DNA of 64,000 bases from Mesodorylaimus sp. YZB2_4. Taxonomy: Eukaryota; Nematoda; Enoplea; Dorylaimida; Dorylaimidae. A model generated the notes under the pieces. The model searched no databases, was not told where the DNA came from, and worked only from the letters and a program-made list of their open reading frames with translations. The DNA lies in NCBI GenBank assembly GCA_030248295.1, contig JASANH010000051.1, positions 37,568 to 101,567 of the forward strand, read 5' to 3'. Of the stretch, positions 12,701-24,700 are shown one piece after another. Position 1 is the stretch's first letter; every line of letters begins with the position of its first letter. The translations under genes and the position numbers were made by a program.

Positions 12701-15700
12701 GAAATTTGTGGATTTTGCAGAAATTTGTGGATTTTGCAGAAATCTGTGGATTTTGCAGAAGATCACAAATCACAATCAAATCTTTGCGGATTTTGCAGAA
12801 GTCCGTGGATTTTGCAGAATTCCATGCAGATTTTGCAGAATTCTTTGCGGATTTTGCAGAAATCTGTGGATTTTGCAGAAATTTGTGGATTTTGCAGAAA
12901 TTTGTGGATTCTGCAGAATTCCATGCAGATTTTGCAGAATTCTTTGCGGATTTTGCAGAAATTTGTGGATTCTGCAGAAGTTTGTGGATTTTGCAGAATT
13001 CTATGCGGATTTTGCAGAATTCTATGCGGATTTTGCAGAAGCCTGTGAATTTTGCTGAAATGTTTGTGGATTTTGCAGAATTCTTTGCGGATTCTGCAGG
13101 AATCTGTGCATTTTGTAGAATTCTTTTTAAATTTTGCGGAAACCTGTGGATTTTGCAGGAATCTTCGTGGATTTTGCGGGATTCTATCGGATTTTGCAAA
13201 AATCTTTGTGCATAGTTTTGTGGATTTTGCATGATCTTTTTACGAAATGAGCCTTGATTATTTAGGGAAGAAGTATATCGCCTTCGAAATTTGCCAGCTC
13301 TGTGAAACATCAGCATCGCCACGACGAGGCCGCCTACCACGAGGAAGGTGGTCGAAGTGGCAATTTTCAACGTGTTCGATCGAATCGAAGTTCTCGATCG
13401 CCGCCAGCTCGGTACGGCGCTTATACGACGTCGCGCGATAGTAGCCGGGATAAAGCTAGGCAAAGGCGGGCGTTGACGAAAGACGATTCGATTGGTCGAT
13501 TGGGAGCGAAACGACCGCGAACACCACCGAATGAACAATTGTCGACGACGAGCGATAGGAAAACGTCGACGTCGAGGAATCGACGATATCGAGCAGAAGT
13601 GGAGGATGAAGATGAAGAAGAAAGAATGCGAAGGCGAAAAATGAACGCTGACGAATCGAGTACATCGGATGATGAGTCGGAGTCTTCCAGTTCGCCGAGC
13701 TCGTCGTCTTCCAGTGCCAACGGAGCGCCTTCTCCAATTCCGACGGCCAAATCGATGGTGAGCGATCCGAAATTGAAACTGCAACAAATGAATTCCTCAT
13801 CGATATCAGCCCCGTCGAACGTGCCTTTTGAAACTACGATTCCCGTCACCACCGCCTCGATGACGACGTCGAAAGATCCTTGTTCGGAAATAATTAAATT
13901 GGAAGAAACGAGAGAAAATATTTTGAAACATTTAGCAGACGATGATAAAAAGACGAAATCGACGACTGCGATCACGGCTGTTGCGATTGGCGGCGCGAAA
14001 CCGAAATTGGCCGACATTTTCGATTTGGGTTGGGTGAAAACGACGACGAGCGAAAATGAGCCAAAAATACGGCATCAAAATAGTGAAACCGAATCGCCGT
14101 CGCACGTTTCGACGCCGATTGCGCAAAGGCGAACGTCGATTACGGCTTCGTTCGAACAATTAGAACATCAATCGGAAGTGGAAGAATCGCAAGAAAATAA
14201 AGACGAAGCGGATATTTGTGGAGAATTTCGACGAAAAAAACGTCCCGCTCAATTGAGGACGTCGACGAGCGGATCGCCGGAAACTGAAATCGGTCCGATG
14301 TCGGCCAATACGAAATCGTTGGACGAAGGGGAAATGAAATCGGAATCGTTCGATGAATCGACTCATGGCGCGGATCGTGTGTCGGGCGCTGCTGCTCATA
14401 CAACGGCCAGTGGCGGGAAATGTAAGAACGCTAATTCGGAATCGACGAGTGGAAATACGACGTCGAAAAAATCAACGCCTAAAGCATCTTTGTCGAATAA
14501 GACTAAATCGATACCGATCGATTGCGATATTGCAGCGAAATCGAGCCTCGTCGATCCTCGAACGAATCCGCCAAATATCGAACGTGTTCGGGATTTGCCG
14601 TTGCCGAATTTTTATAAGAAATTATCGCGTCATCATCATCACGCAACGGGCGGGGACGGCCATCAAAGTCAGAAGCAAGGAGAACAAATGAACAAGGATC
14701 AGGCGAGTTTGAAGACGGAAGCCGTGGCTGATAGTGGCGAGGAGATTGTTGCCACTGGTCGAAGCAGACAGGTAGGGGGTAGCAGAGCAGTGCTCATGTC
14801 AGCACTAGTCGAGGGATAGAAACCGATAACTTTCAACCTAGGTGGGAGTCGAACCCTCGCCTGTTAGTCGGAGGCCTCAACCCGCCGGGCCATGAGTGGG
14901 CCATAGACGAGGGGATAAGGCTTACATAAATCGATAATAACTTGACCTGACCGGGAGTCGAACCCCCACCTGCAGTGTGAGAGACGCCTTGACCCTCTAG
15001 GCCACGACCCGGCTTAGAAATGCTTAGGTTGCGCCTGGGCTGGTCGTGGGTGGGATGTGGTCGAATCGGAGTAGTGGAGCGAGGTCATGGTGGGCCTGGG
15101 GAGTGAAGGGACAAGTGATTTTTCAGAAATTAGCCAAGGAACTTAGCTGTGGGGCTGATTTACTGAGGGGCACGGTTTTGTATGCCTTGTTGGATAACAT
15201 CTAGGAACTGAAAAGTGGAAATTTGCAAATTCATGTAAATTTCCCGTTTTTTTATGTTCAAATTTTTAGTGGAAAAATGTGCGTGATGGCCACGTGATTA
15301 ACAATGGCCCCGTAGGCTGATTTTTAGTCGCGTGGTCACGAATGCTAGCGAGATGGCGTTCGTTGGGGATCATTTTTTCGTGATCAGGACTTGTAAAATG
15401 TGCTTTTTATTGGCTATAGATGGCATGTAACCCATCCCAAGTAGGCAGCAAATATGCATAGAGTTCAGTGCAGTATCATCGAATTCAGAATCAGGCAAGC
15501 TGCAAACCAAAGGATGAGTCACCCTGGTCGTGGCCTAGCGGGTTCAGGCGTCCGACCCTCAGGCTTACAGGGGAGGGTTCGACTCCCGCCCAGAGAAAAC
15601 ACGATTGGCGAGTTATGCATGCCTTAGCCCTCAAGCGCGCTGTATAGTGCTTGGCTTTGGCTGATTTCTGGTCTGAGTCGTGGCCTAGCGGGTTCAGGCG

Positions 15701-18700
15701 TTCAGGCGTCCAGCCCTCTGGCTTACAGGGGAGGGTTCGACTCCCGCCTAGGGAAAACACGACTGGCAATTCATGTGCCTTCTTCCCTTTCTCAAACATC
15801 TCAACATTCAATCCAACCATTTTTTGTTGGAATTACTACTCGCTCATTTCGACTGAAATCCCGAAAAAACGCTGCTGGGAGGCCGATACAAAAATGGCGG
15901 GCCCTTTGAGATGGTGTTGTGAGGAGGTGGAGGTAGGCTTATGAGCAGTGGAGAGGAGTCTCCTTGACCATTTTCTTCCCAGGGGAGTTCCCCGCACCTG
16001 AACGTGCTACGTATGCCAGTGTGGCATCGATCGATATGTGCTTGCCGTATTTGGTATTGGTACTCAGAATAGGCTGGACCATGGGGTCGAAATAAAAGAT
16101 GCTAGTTTTCCTGGTGGGAGAGTTGTGGGACCAATTTCCTGAATGTTGTGATCCCGACTGGAAGGGAAGCCTTCTTCGAATTGGGATATGAATTCTTGCT
16201 TTGTGATCCTAATTTACATCTGACCGGGGCCTGGTGGGGTCATCTGCTGGGTGCAAATGAATTGGAAATTTCCCGCCAAGTTTAAAACTTTTTTTTAATA
16301 TGTGAGGGTAGGGTAAGATCCTTGTTTGAGACCCCAGCGAAAGGGTGTTATTGAGCACGTGTATTTCAGGGATCGTCGGAATGCGCGAGCCAGTGTCGTG
16401 CGAGCCAGGTGCATCATCATATGCAGGAGTCTGGTCATCGACACGCCAGCTTACGTCAACGCAATTCGTCGGCAAGTGAACAATTATCGCCCTTGATCAG
16501 TAGTGGTGGCGAGTTTTCGGCCACGGACAGCGACGGTGCCCTGATGTCGCCGCCCGGTTGCGGCGGGGTCGATGGAGCGAGTGGGTCGCGAGTGTGGCCG
16601 AGTGCCACGGTGGATATATTCGGTGAGGCGTTGTCGCCACCGTCGGCCACGTCGACCAATTGTGGAGGCGGGGCGACGGTGGGGGACTCGAGTGCGGCCA
16701 GTAGGCGATCGTTGGAGGAACGTATTCGAGCATTGGATGCCAAATTTTCGGCGTTGGATCAAATGATAAAAGGAGCGAAGGAAAGGCCGCAACAACCGAT
16801 TCGACAAACGTCGGTGATGGCTGCTGGTGGTGGCAATATTGATTATAGTAAATATAAAGTGGTGAAAAAACCCAGCCTATGCGGCGTTCCGTCATCGCCG
16901 TCGGCTGGCAGTGAGAATTTGTTGAACAAACCGACTTTATTGGGTGGTCATCAACGAACGAGCGCCTTCGATTACGATTCGCAGAGATTGTTGGGCAGTT
17001 TGATCGGGACCAGTGCCGCCACCGCCTGCCCAGCCGAGCAGCAGTTGAGCGAGGCCGGGGTGACTGCTGCGAGGACGCCGGTCACTGTTGCCAAGTGAGT
17101 GAATTGAGGTGTTGAGCGTGGTTGTAGGTGTGGCTGTCACAGTCAGTGATATGTCCTGTAGACAGGATCACTGACTGGATGGGCAATGGGCATTGGGGAT
17201 GCTGCGCGTACGCCGGTCACTGTCGCCAAGTGAGTGATCTGGTGTGTCAGTGAATTGAGGTGTTGAGCGTGGTTGTAGGTGTGGCTGTCACAGTCAGTGA
17301 TATGTCCTGTAGACAGGATGGCGTTGGGGATGCCTCGCGCACGCCGGTCACTGTTGCCAAGAGGTGTGGTGGTCTCGGGTGGGTGTCTGTCCAAATATGG
17401 GCAGGGAAGGGGCGGAGCTGTGGTGCTGAGCATAGTTGTAGTGTACTGGCACAGTTGGGATATTTCTCGAACTTAGGGTGGGTGTGGTCTCGGCTGGATG
17501 TCACTCCAAATATGGGCAGGAGAGGAGAGAGTAGGTTTGTGTTCTGGTTGCTGAGTGAGTTGATGTGTGTGTTGAGCACAGTCAGCGAGGACACGTCCCG
17601 AATTTAGGATGGTCAATAAGTTAGGGCCGGGATATCAGTGGTGAAGGTAGGCCCCGGGTTCGAACCCCAGCCGCGGCCAGTAGAGAAACAGAGATGATTC
17701 GATGTCAGCCAGGAAATTTTGAAGGCTGGAGAAGCAAATAGAGAAATAGGGAGCAGTTGGGTGGGGAATTGGGACAGCCTCGACCCCGTTTGAGTGTCTC
17801 ATAGGGGGTTGGGCGAGTGCAAAAGTAGCTCCTAGCATTAAGATTTAGGGCATGGCTGGTGGTCAAAGGGGCTAGTGATAAGATGAGGGAGCCGAGCGCA
17901 GTTAATGGAACGCACAGTCAGCGCGCTTAGGTAAAGGTGGCTGTGCTAGTGCAGCTTATTTTGGTGCCCTGGTCCAGAGAAGGTGGGATAGAAAGAGTGG
18001 CTTAGTCCAGGATCGACCAATCCAGGAGTGGTCTGTTGCAAAAATTCAATATTAATGGGGAAGATGTATTTTGCAGCACGTGACAGCGAGGAAACAGAGC
18101 AGACGCCTGCTCTGTCACCATTTATCAGGCCACAAAAAAGGGATGCACAACTGATCAGCGCCTGCAGCGGGATTCAACTAATGGGGCTCTCTCATTACAT
18201 ATGCCGCACATTATCATTTTCTAGCAGGTTAAGCGCAGAAAATTTCAGTTGCTGATCGGTCAATGCTGGGGCTCCGTGTCCGTGCTCATGGGTGTAGCGT
18301 GCGTGCCCCGTGCGCAGGGTGCCGCGGAAACCAATCATAAAGTGGTCAGGCGAGCATAGGTGGCAGCCATACGATGCAGGAGCGGAGCTGCATTGCGTTG
18401 AACCTAATTCTTATGCTATGAGGAGAAATGAAGCATAGAAGAGTGTTGGTCGGATTAAAAATATAGCACATGGAGTTATTTTTTATAGAACGGATGCAAT
18501 TTCGGCCACGGCGCCAAGCAGTGCAACGAAAACGACGAATTTGGCCTTGATTAGCTCGCCGACGACTGATTTGTCGAGCAGTGATCAATCGAAGCAGGGT
18601 AATCGCCCTTTGACCATCGCCATTCCACCAGCGCCCTTGTCGTCGTCGTCGAGTTCGGCCCCGACGCCGAGCGGTGGTACGCCATTATCGCCCAGTGGCA

Positions 18701-21700
18701 TGCCGTTGCAAGGCATACTCAAGAATAAGCCGAGGACACCGACGGGCGAAGCATGCCAGCCGCCGTTTCCAGCCCCTCAACAACATCAGGATCCGAGAAT
18801 GGCGGCCAGGAAAGAATCTTTGAAAAGTCCACTGGCCCCATCGATCGATTTGCCATCGGCTGCTCCGATCACGATCAGTGGTCAAATTCCGAAGCCGCCA
18901 CCAACGCCTACGAAACTTGTTGGTGTGTCGAGCACCATGCCGAGTTCGCGAATCGCGGCGAGTGCGAGCAATGCGATACGACCTCCCGGCCCAGTCTCAC
19001 AGGAGCAAACCCCCAAACCGCCCGTGGGACAACAACGAACTGAGATTCGACAACCGTGGATTAGTCGAATGCCGAGCACGGGCAATGAATTGGTAAGAAA
19101 TGGACTAATGCAAATTTATGGACATTTTCCCGCCAAATTTGTAATTTGAATTTTTGAGGAAACTGTTGCCAATTTTTGCAAAAAGTAGCGCCCGTTAGTG
19201 ATATTTCATTTTTTTACATGTTAATTTTAAGGATAGGGGTCTAAGAGGGATGACTGAGCCTAGTGATGGGGTTCTTTTTTAGTTGGCCGCAGATACCAGG
19301 GGTTACAGATTTTGATGGCTGGAACAGGAAAGTTGGGTGGGGACGAAGAAATAAGCATTGCTAGAGTTAAAAAATCGAATTTTTTATGAATAGATGAGAA
19401 ATGATTGAAAAAAGTCAGGGATCAGATAAAATATTTGGAAATTGATGATTTTTAAAACAAAAGGAACAAATTAGATTTTGATCAAATTTATTTTGACTAG
19501 GCCATAAATACTCAAACAATTCCACTGATTTATTGTTCATAACTTTCTCATTTGGAGAACTCTCACTCGGATGTTAGAAGAATGGATTTTTTTAATTTTC
19601 TGAGAATATTTTGAAGATTCGTTTTTTCCTAACGTTCGAATTGCAGCATTTTTGAGGGAGGAATTTTTTCTAGGTAAATTTTCAAAAAATTTGCGCTAAA
19701 AATTGCATTAAATGAGCCAATAAGAAGTAAAAGTCGAATTTGAGCATAAAGCGTTAGGAAAAAACCTTTCTTTAAAATTAATAGCTAAAATTTTGGAATA
19801 ATGTTCAGGAATTTTTGATAATCAGAAAGTAGAAAAACTAAAAAGTGCGATTATAAATTTCCTAATCATTAATTTTGTTTAGGGTGCAATAAAAGTAAAT
19901 GTGAACGTAATCAGCTAAAAACCTGTCGTGTGTCCCCTCGAATCCTGAGAATGCTGAAAAAGCTAGAAAAATTGAAAAGTTTTTGGAGAACCTGGAAAAA
20001 TCAGACAAAATTGGCTTTGCTTTTCGAGGTTTCAAATTGTGTTTGTTGATCATGGTTGAAATCAGTTGAAATTAGTTCGTGATAAGGCAGTAACTAAATA
20101 AAGTCAAGAAAAAAAAATTTTCGTCTGAAAAACTTGAAGAAATAGGGAAAATTTCATTTATCGGTGTCGTATGTTTATAATTTTTTCTGCTTTCGTGGAA
20201 AAGACATCCTTCTCTTGGATCTCATGCAAAAGACGCCTACCTGTTGAGTCTGATGGGGAAAATGAAGCTGTAAGATGATGGGTTTAGAAATGAGTTTTGG
20301 TTAGCAGATGCCATTTTGAGGAAAAAATCAGCTAGAAATATAGTTTTTTCGTTAGAAACAACCAAATTAAGAAATGGCGGGAAAATTCGCATTCAAATTA
20401 TTTCCTAAGGCATACTTGGTTCGTTTTAGAGAGATAAAGCACCGGCTATCCGTGCAGTCGATCGATCTCAGTCGGCCTCATCTCTTTTTGGTACTGGTGG
20501 CCAACACGCGACTCAAACAACGACGACACCGATAACGGGTGATCAATCGAGGAAATTATCGACTCCTGTCACAAATCGAGCCGAATTGATGCCGCAATCG
20601 ATTCGAAATAAAGAAATTGAGGAATTATTTCAACCGAAATCGAGCGGAATCGATGGCGATCACGAGGCGGGAAAAAGTCAGGCGAAGATAATGAAAAAAG
20701 ATAAATTGATCGAAAAAGATAAGGCGAAAAAGCAAGAAGAAAAAAGTAGTCAAAAGGAGAAGAAAGAAACTGATGGGGGAAAATTAGAAAAAGAAAAATC
20801 TATGATCAAATTAGAAAAGAAAGAAAAATCGATAACGAGTGGAGAAAAAGAAAAGAAATTATCGATGAAACATCAAGAACGTCATTCGGAAACGTTGAAA
20901 AAAGAGAAAGAAAAGCATCAAAAACCAATTTTCTTATCGTCTTCGACCCAAAAACATGAAAATAAAGAGAAAATAATGAAATCTTCGTCGGGAAATAATG
21001 AAAAATCATCATCGTCTCAAACATCGTCGACGAATACGAAAAATACGAGTTCGTCGTCGAAAAAATTAAAACGATCGATAATTCATCATTCGAAAAAGAA
21101 ATTGAAAAAAGTACGCGACGAATCGGATTCTGAGAATAGCGATGAAAGTAAGAAGGAGGCGAGTAGTGATAGCGAGGATAGTAGCGGGGATGAAAGCGAT
21201 GATGGACGAAGAATTGATAAGAAATTAGCCAAAGAATGGAAAGAAGTATTGGCCTTGTCCGGATTGGCCGAAGAACCGGCCGGATTATCGATGTATGATC
21301 GAGTAAAACGACGATCGTCGGCCAGTTATTCCGATCCGTGGAAAGCTAGTAAAGCGAATAAATCGAATAAATCATCGAATAATTCGACAAATTCCAATTC
21401 GAAAATGGATAAATTTTTATTATTAAAAGAAAAACGTGCTAAACATAATCAAAAATTAGCCGGAAAACGTGGAGCGATGATGACGAGTGGTGAAGAAAAT
21501 GAAGATGAAGAAGATGCGACCGCCGATGAATCGACGGCGATCACAACGGATGGATCGGAATTATCGGAAAATGAAAAAAGACGAAATGAAGAAGAAGAAA
21601 ATCGAAGAAAAAAATCGGCTTTGAAAAAATTACAACAACAAAAGAAAGAAAAAGAACAACGCGAAACGCAAAAGAAATTATCGATGAAAAAATCGATAGA

Positions 21701-24700
21701 AAAAGATAAGAAAATGCGTTTATCGATCGCCGATGTATTTAGTTCGGAAGCATCGAGTGGAAACGAAATGAGCGATGGCGGTGGTGAATTGGAGAAGAAA
21801 ATAAAGAAACGATCGATTAATAAAGATTCGACGGAAAGTGAAGGTGAAACGAGTCAGAAACCGAAGAAATCTATTCAACAACCAATGCATAAAACGAGTG
21901 GTGGAGAGAAAACACAAAAAAAGAAAATGGACGAATCGAAAAGTGGAGAAAAAGAAAAGAAAATTTCGTCTTCTACAACTACGACATCGTCGATAGGAGA
22001 AAAGAAAATGAAAGCGAAAGAATCTTCGCCGACGACAATATCAAAACGAGGCCCCGGGCGACCGCCGAAACACGCGAAATCGATTGAATCGAATGAAATG
22101 ACGAGTTCAAAGAAGGAAAAAGAAAAAATGAAAGCGTCTTCATCTTCGTCCTCGTCGAAAGGTGAGAAAAAAATGGAAATTGGTGATGGAGAAAAGAAGA
22201 AACATAAAAGAATTGAAGAAAGCGAAGAAGAAAGGCGATTAAGAAAGAAAAGGAAAATGGAGAAAATAATGGCGGAAAAAATGAAATTGGAAAAAGAGAA
22301 ATCGAATGAAAAACATCAAAAAGATTTATCGAATGAAGAAATGAAGAAATTGAAAGAAGAAAAATTAAATAAACCGACAATAAAACGTGTGCGAGCGGAT
22401 GATAGCGAAAGTCAATCGGAATCGATATCGATGAAGAAGAAAAGAAAAATTTCGAGTCCTGTGAGTAGTCCGACATCGAGTTGTTCGAATTTATCAATGG
22501 CAAATATAAACTCGAATTCGAGCGCGAGCGGATTATTGACAAAAGCGGCCATGAAACAAGTGGAAACGCCGCCGATTTTGGCCGCCTCGCCGCCAGCACC
22601 GCCGCCGAAATTATTGACGAAAGCGGCGATGAAAGCTGTGGAAATGAAGAATGAACAAGAGGAAATGGCGGGTGAGAAGAAGAGGACGGAAATAGTACAA
22701 TCGTTGGATAATGCCAGTTTGAGTGGGGATATTGTGGAAGCGTTGAGAAGAAGTCGAGAAGAAGAGAAAGTGGACGATGGATCGATGGCGGAGGATAATC
22801 GATTGGAAGTGAGCGTGCAAGAAGAAGTGATCGAGGCTAGCCAAAGATTGGATGCCGAGGAGGAGGAGAGACGGGCGGCGGCCGAGGCCGTGAGTGCGAT
22901 TGAGAAAGATCTACGAGCCAGAGAAGAATCGATCATGGGCGTATCGATTGAGAAATCGATACAATTTGAGGTGAAGAAAGAAGTGGACGCGATGGAGGAG
23001 GCTTTGGGTGCGAGTAAGAAGGAATCGGAGGCGAGCGATGATCAGGCGGTGGAGGAGGAACGGTTGTCGGACGATAAGACGGGTCCGTTGTCGGTGCAAG
23101 TGGAGAATTTGCCGACAGTTGACGAGAATGGGCATCAGATATTGTCGGAACAGAAATCGGATGTGAGTCATGTGGATGAGATTATCGACGATGTTGTGCA
23201 TGGATACGTGGAAATCGATGCGGAGAAATTGATCAAAATGAGCAATGCGGCGGCGAGTAAAGCGGCTGCGGCTGCGGCGGCTGCTTCGGCATCGGCGTCG
23301 ACTTCGAATACGCCGCAATCGCAACAGCAGCCGAGCGTGCCCGATTTGGGGTCGGTGGGATCGAGTAGTTCGCAAAATGTGCTCCAATTGGTAGCCGCCA
23401 CTCCGCCTGCTCATATTCCGACAGCGAGTAGTGGTTCGATGGGGCAGCAACAAGTAATTGCGCCTGTTACAAGCCAACAACAGGTGCAAATGCCGTCGTC
23501 GTGCGCCCGAATGGGGCCATCGCCAGTTGTGACGCAAGCGGGTGAGACGACTTTGATGCAGGCTCAACACCAACAGCAAACGGCCAATGCAGCGATGGCT
23601 CAACAACAGCATGCTGATTTGGTCAGGCATCAGCAGTTGCTGCAGCACAATCCAGGTGTGGACGTTGGTCAACTGGCCGTGGCTGGTGGCCATCGATTCC
23701 CGTCCTTGCCAGCCGACTCGTCGTCAATGACTCGTCCGTTGACATTGGGCAACGAGACGTTGGCCGGGTTCCAACATCAGCAACGCGCCCAACAGCCGAG
23801 CGCGCTGGGATTCGGTGGGCCGCCGATTGTGACGACACAATTGCCGCTGGGATTCCAATTGCCGTCGTCGCCAGTCGTCTCGTTCCCGAATACGCCTCGT
23901 GCAGGACAGCAATCGCAGCAACGATTGCCAGTCAACCAGTTCATGCCGACAACGCCCGTCACACCGTCGACCAATCCGATGCCGGCCTATGCTCAAATGA
24001 CGTCGACGACTGCGAACGCGGCCCCGTTGACGCCCGGTCTACCATCGTACGCGGCCGCTGCTCAACAACAGTACGCTGCATTTTTGGAATTGCAACAAAA
24101 ACAAGCGGCTTGGTTACAACAACAACAGACATCGGGGACTGTGGTGAGCAATGGAGGGGGCAGTGGGCAACAACGATTCGCGGTCACCAATGCATCGTCG
24201 ATGCCACCCACGTCGACCAATTCCCAAGCCGGGTTGGAGCAGGGTGTGCACTTCAGGGAATATCTGGCAGCCGAACAGCAACGTCAACAACAGATGGCTG
24301 CAACCAATCCATACCACGCGCAGCAACAGCAACAGCAGCAAATTGCTGTGCAGGAAAATCATCGAGTGCCAAGGCTGTTGAATGTAAGTTGGTTTGGTGG
24401 GGTTGTGAGGCTGAATCCTGGGGCCGTACCACACAAAGCAGGTAGGGGTACCTTTTGGCAAAGATAGGCCTAGCTGGAGGTACAGACAGGGCTATCCTCA
24501 CCATTACCAGTACCACAGAAAGAGCAGCTAGAGCCAACTGGTGGAGGCATCATTTGGCTACCCTGCTCTAGAGGAGGGTAGCCGACGGGTAGGGGAAGAA
24601 ATCAATACGAAAGAGGGGACGGCTGCACAGGATGATAGACAATGGGTAGGATAAGATAGTCGACCTATCTATATGCGGAAGAATGTCAGCCTTTCTCCCC

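Noticed and set aside
12110..13238. CRISPR-like array
   Set aside because: Units are contiguous without unique spacers and the DNA is eukaryotic.
12211..13787. Long open frames on both strands (up to 459 codons) around 12.2-13.8 kb
   Set aside because: They read through the 19-bp minisatellite, whose 57-bp super-period keeps several frames open; residues repeat WILQKSVDFAEICGF-like units. No protein family.
21979..23693. Long antisense frames over spen exon 12
   Set aside because: Shadows of a biased coding exon (Lys/Glu/Ser or Gln codons read backwards).
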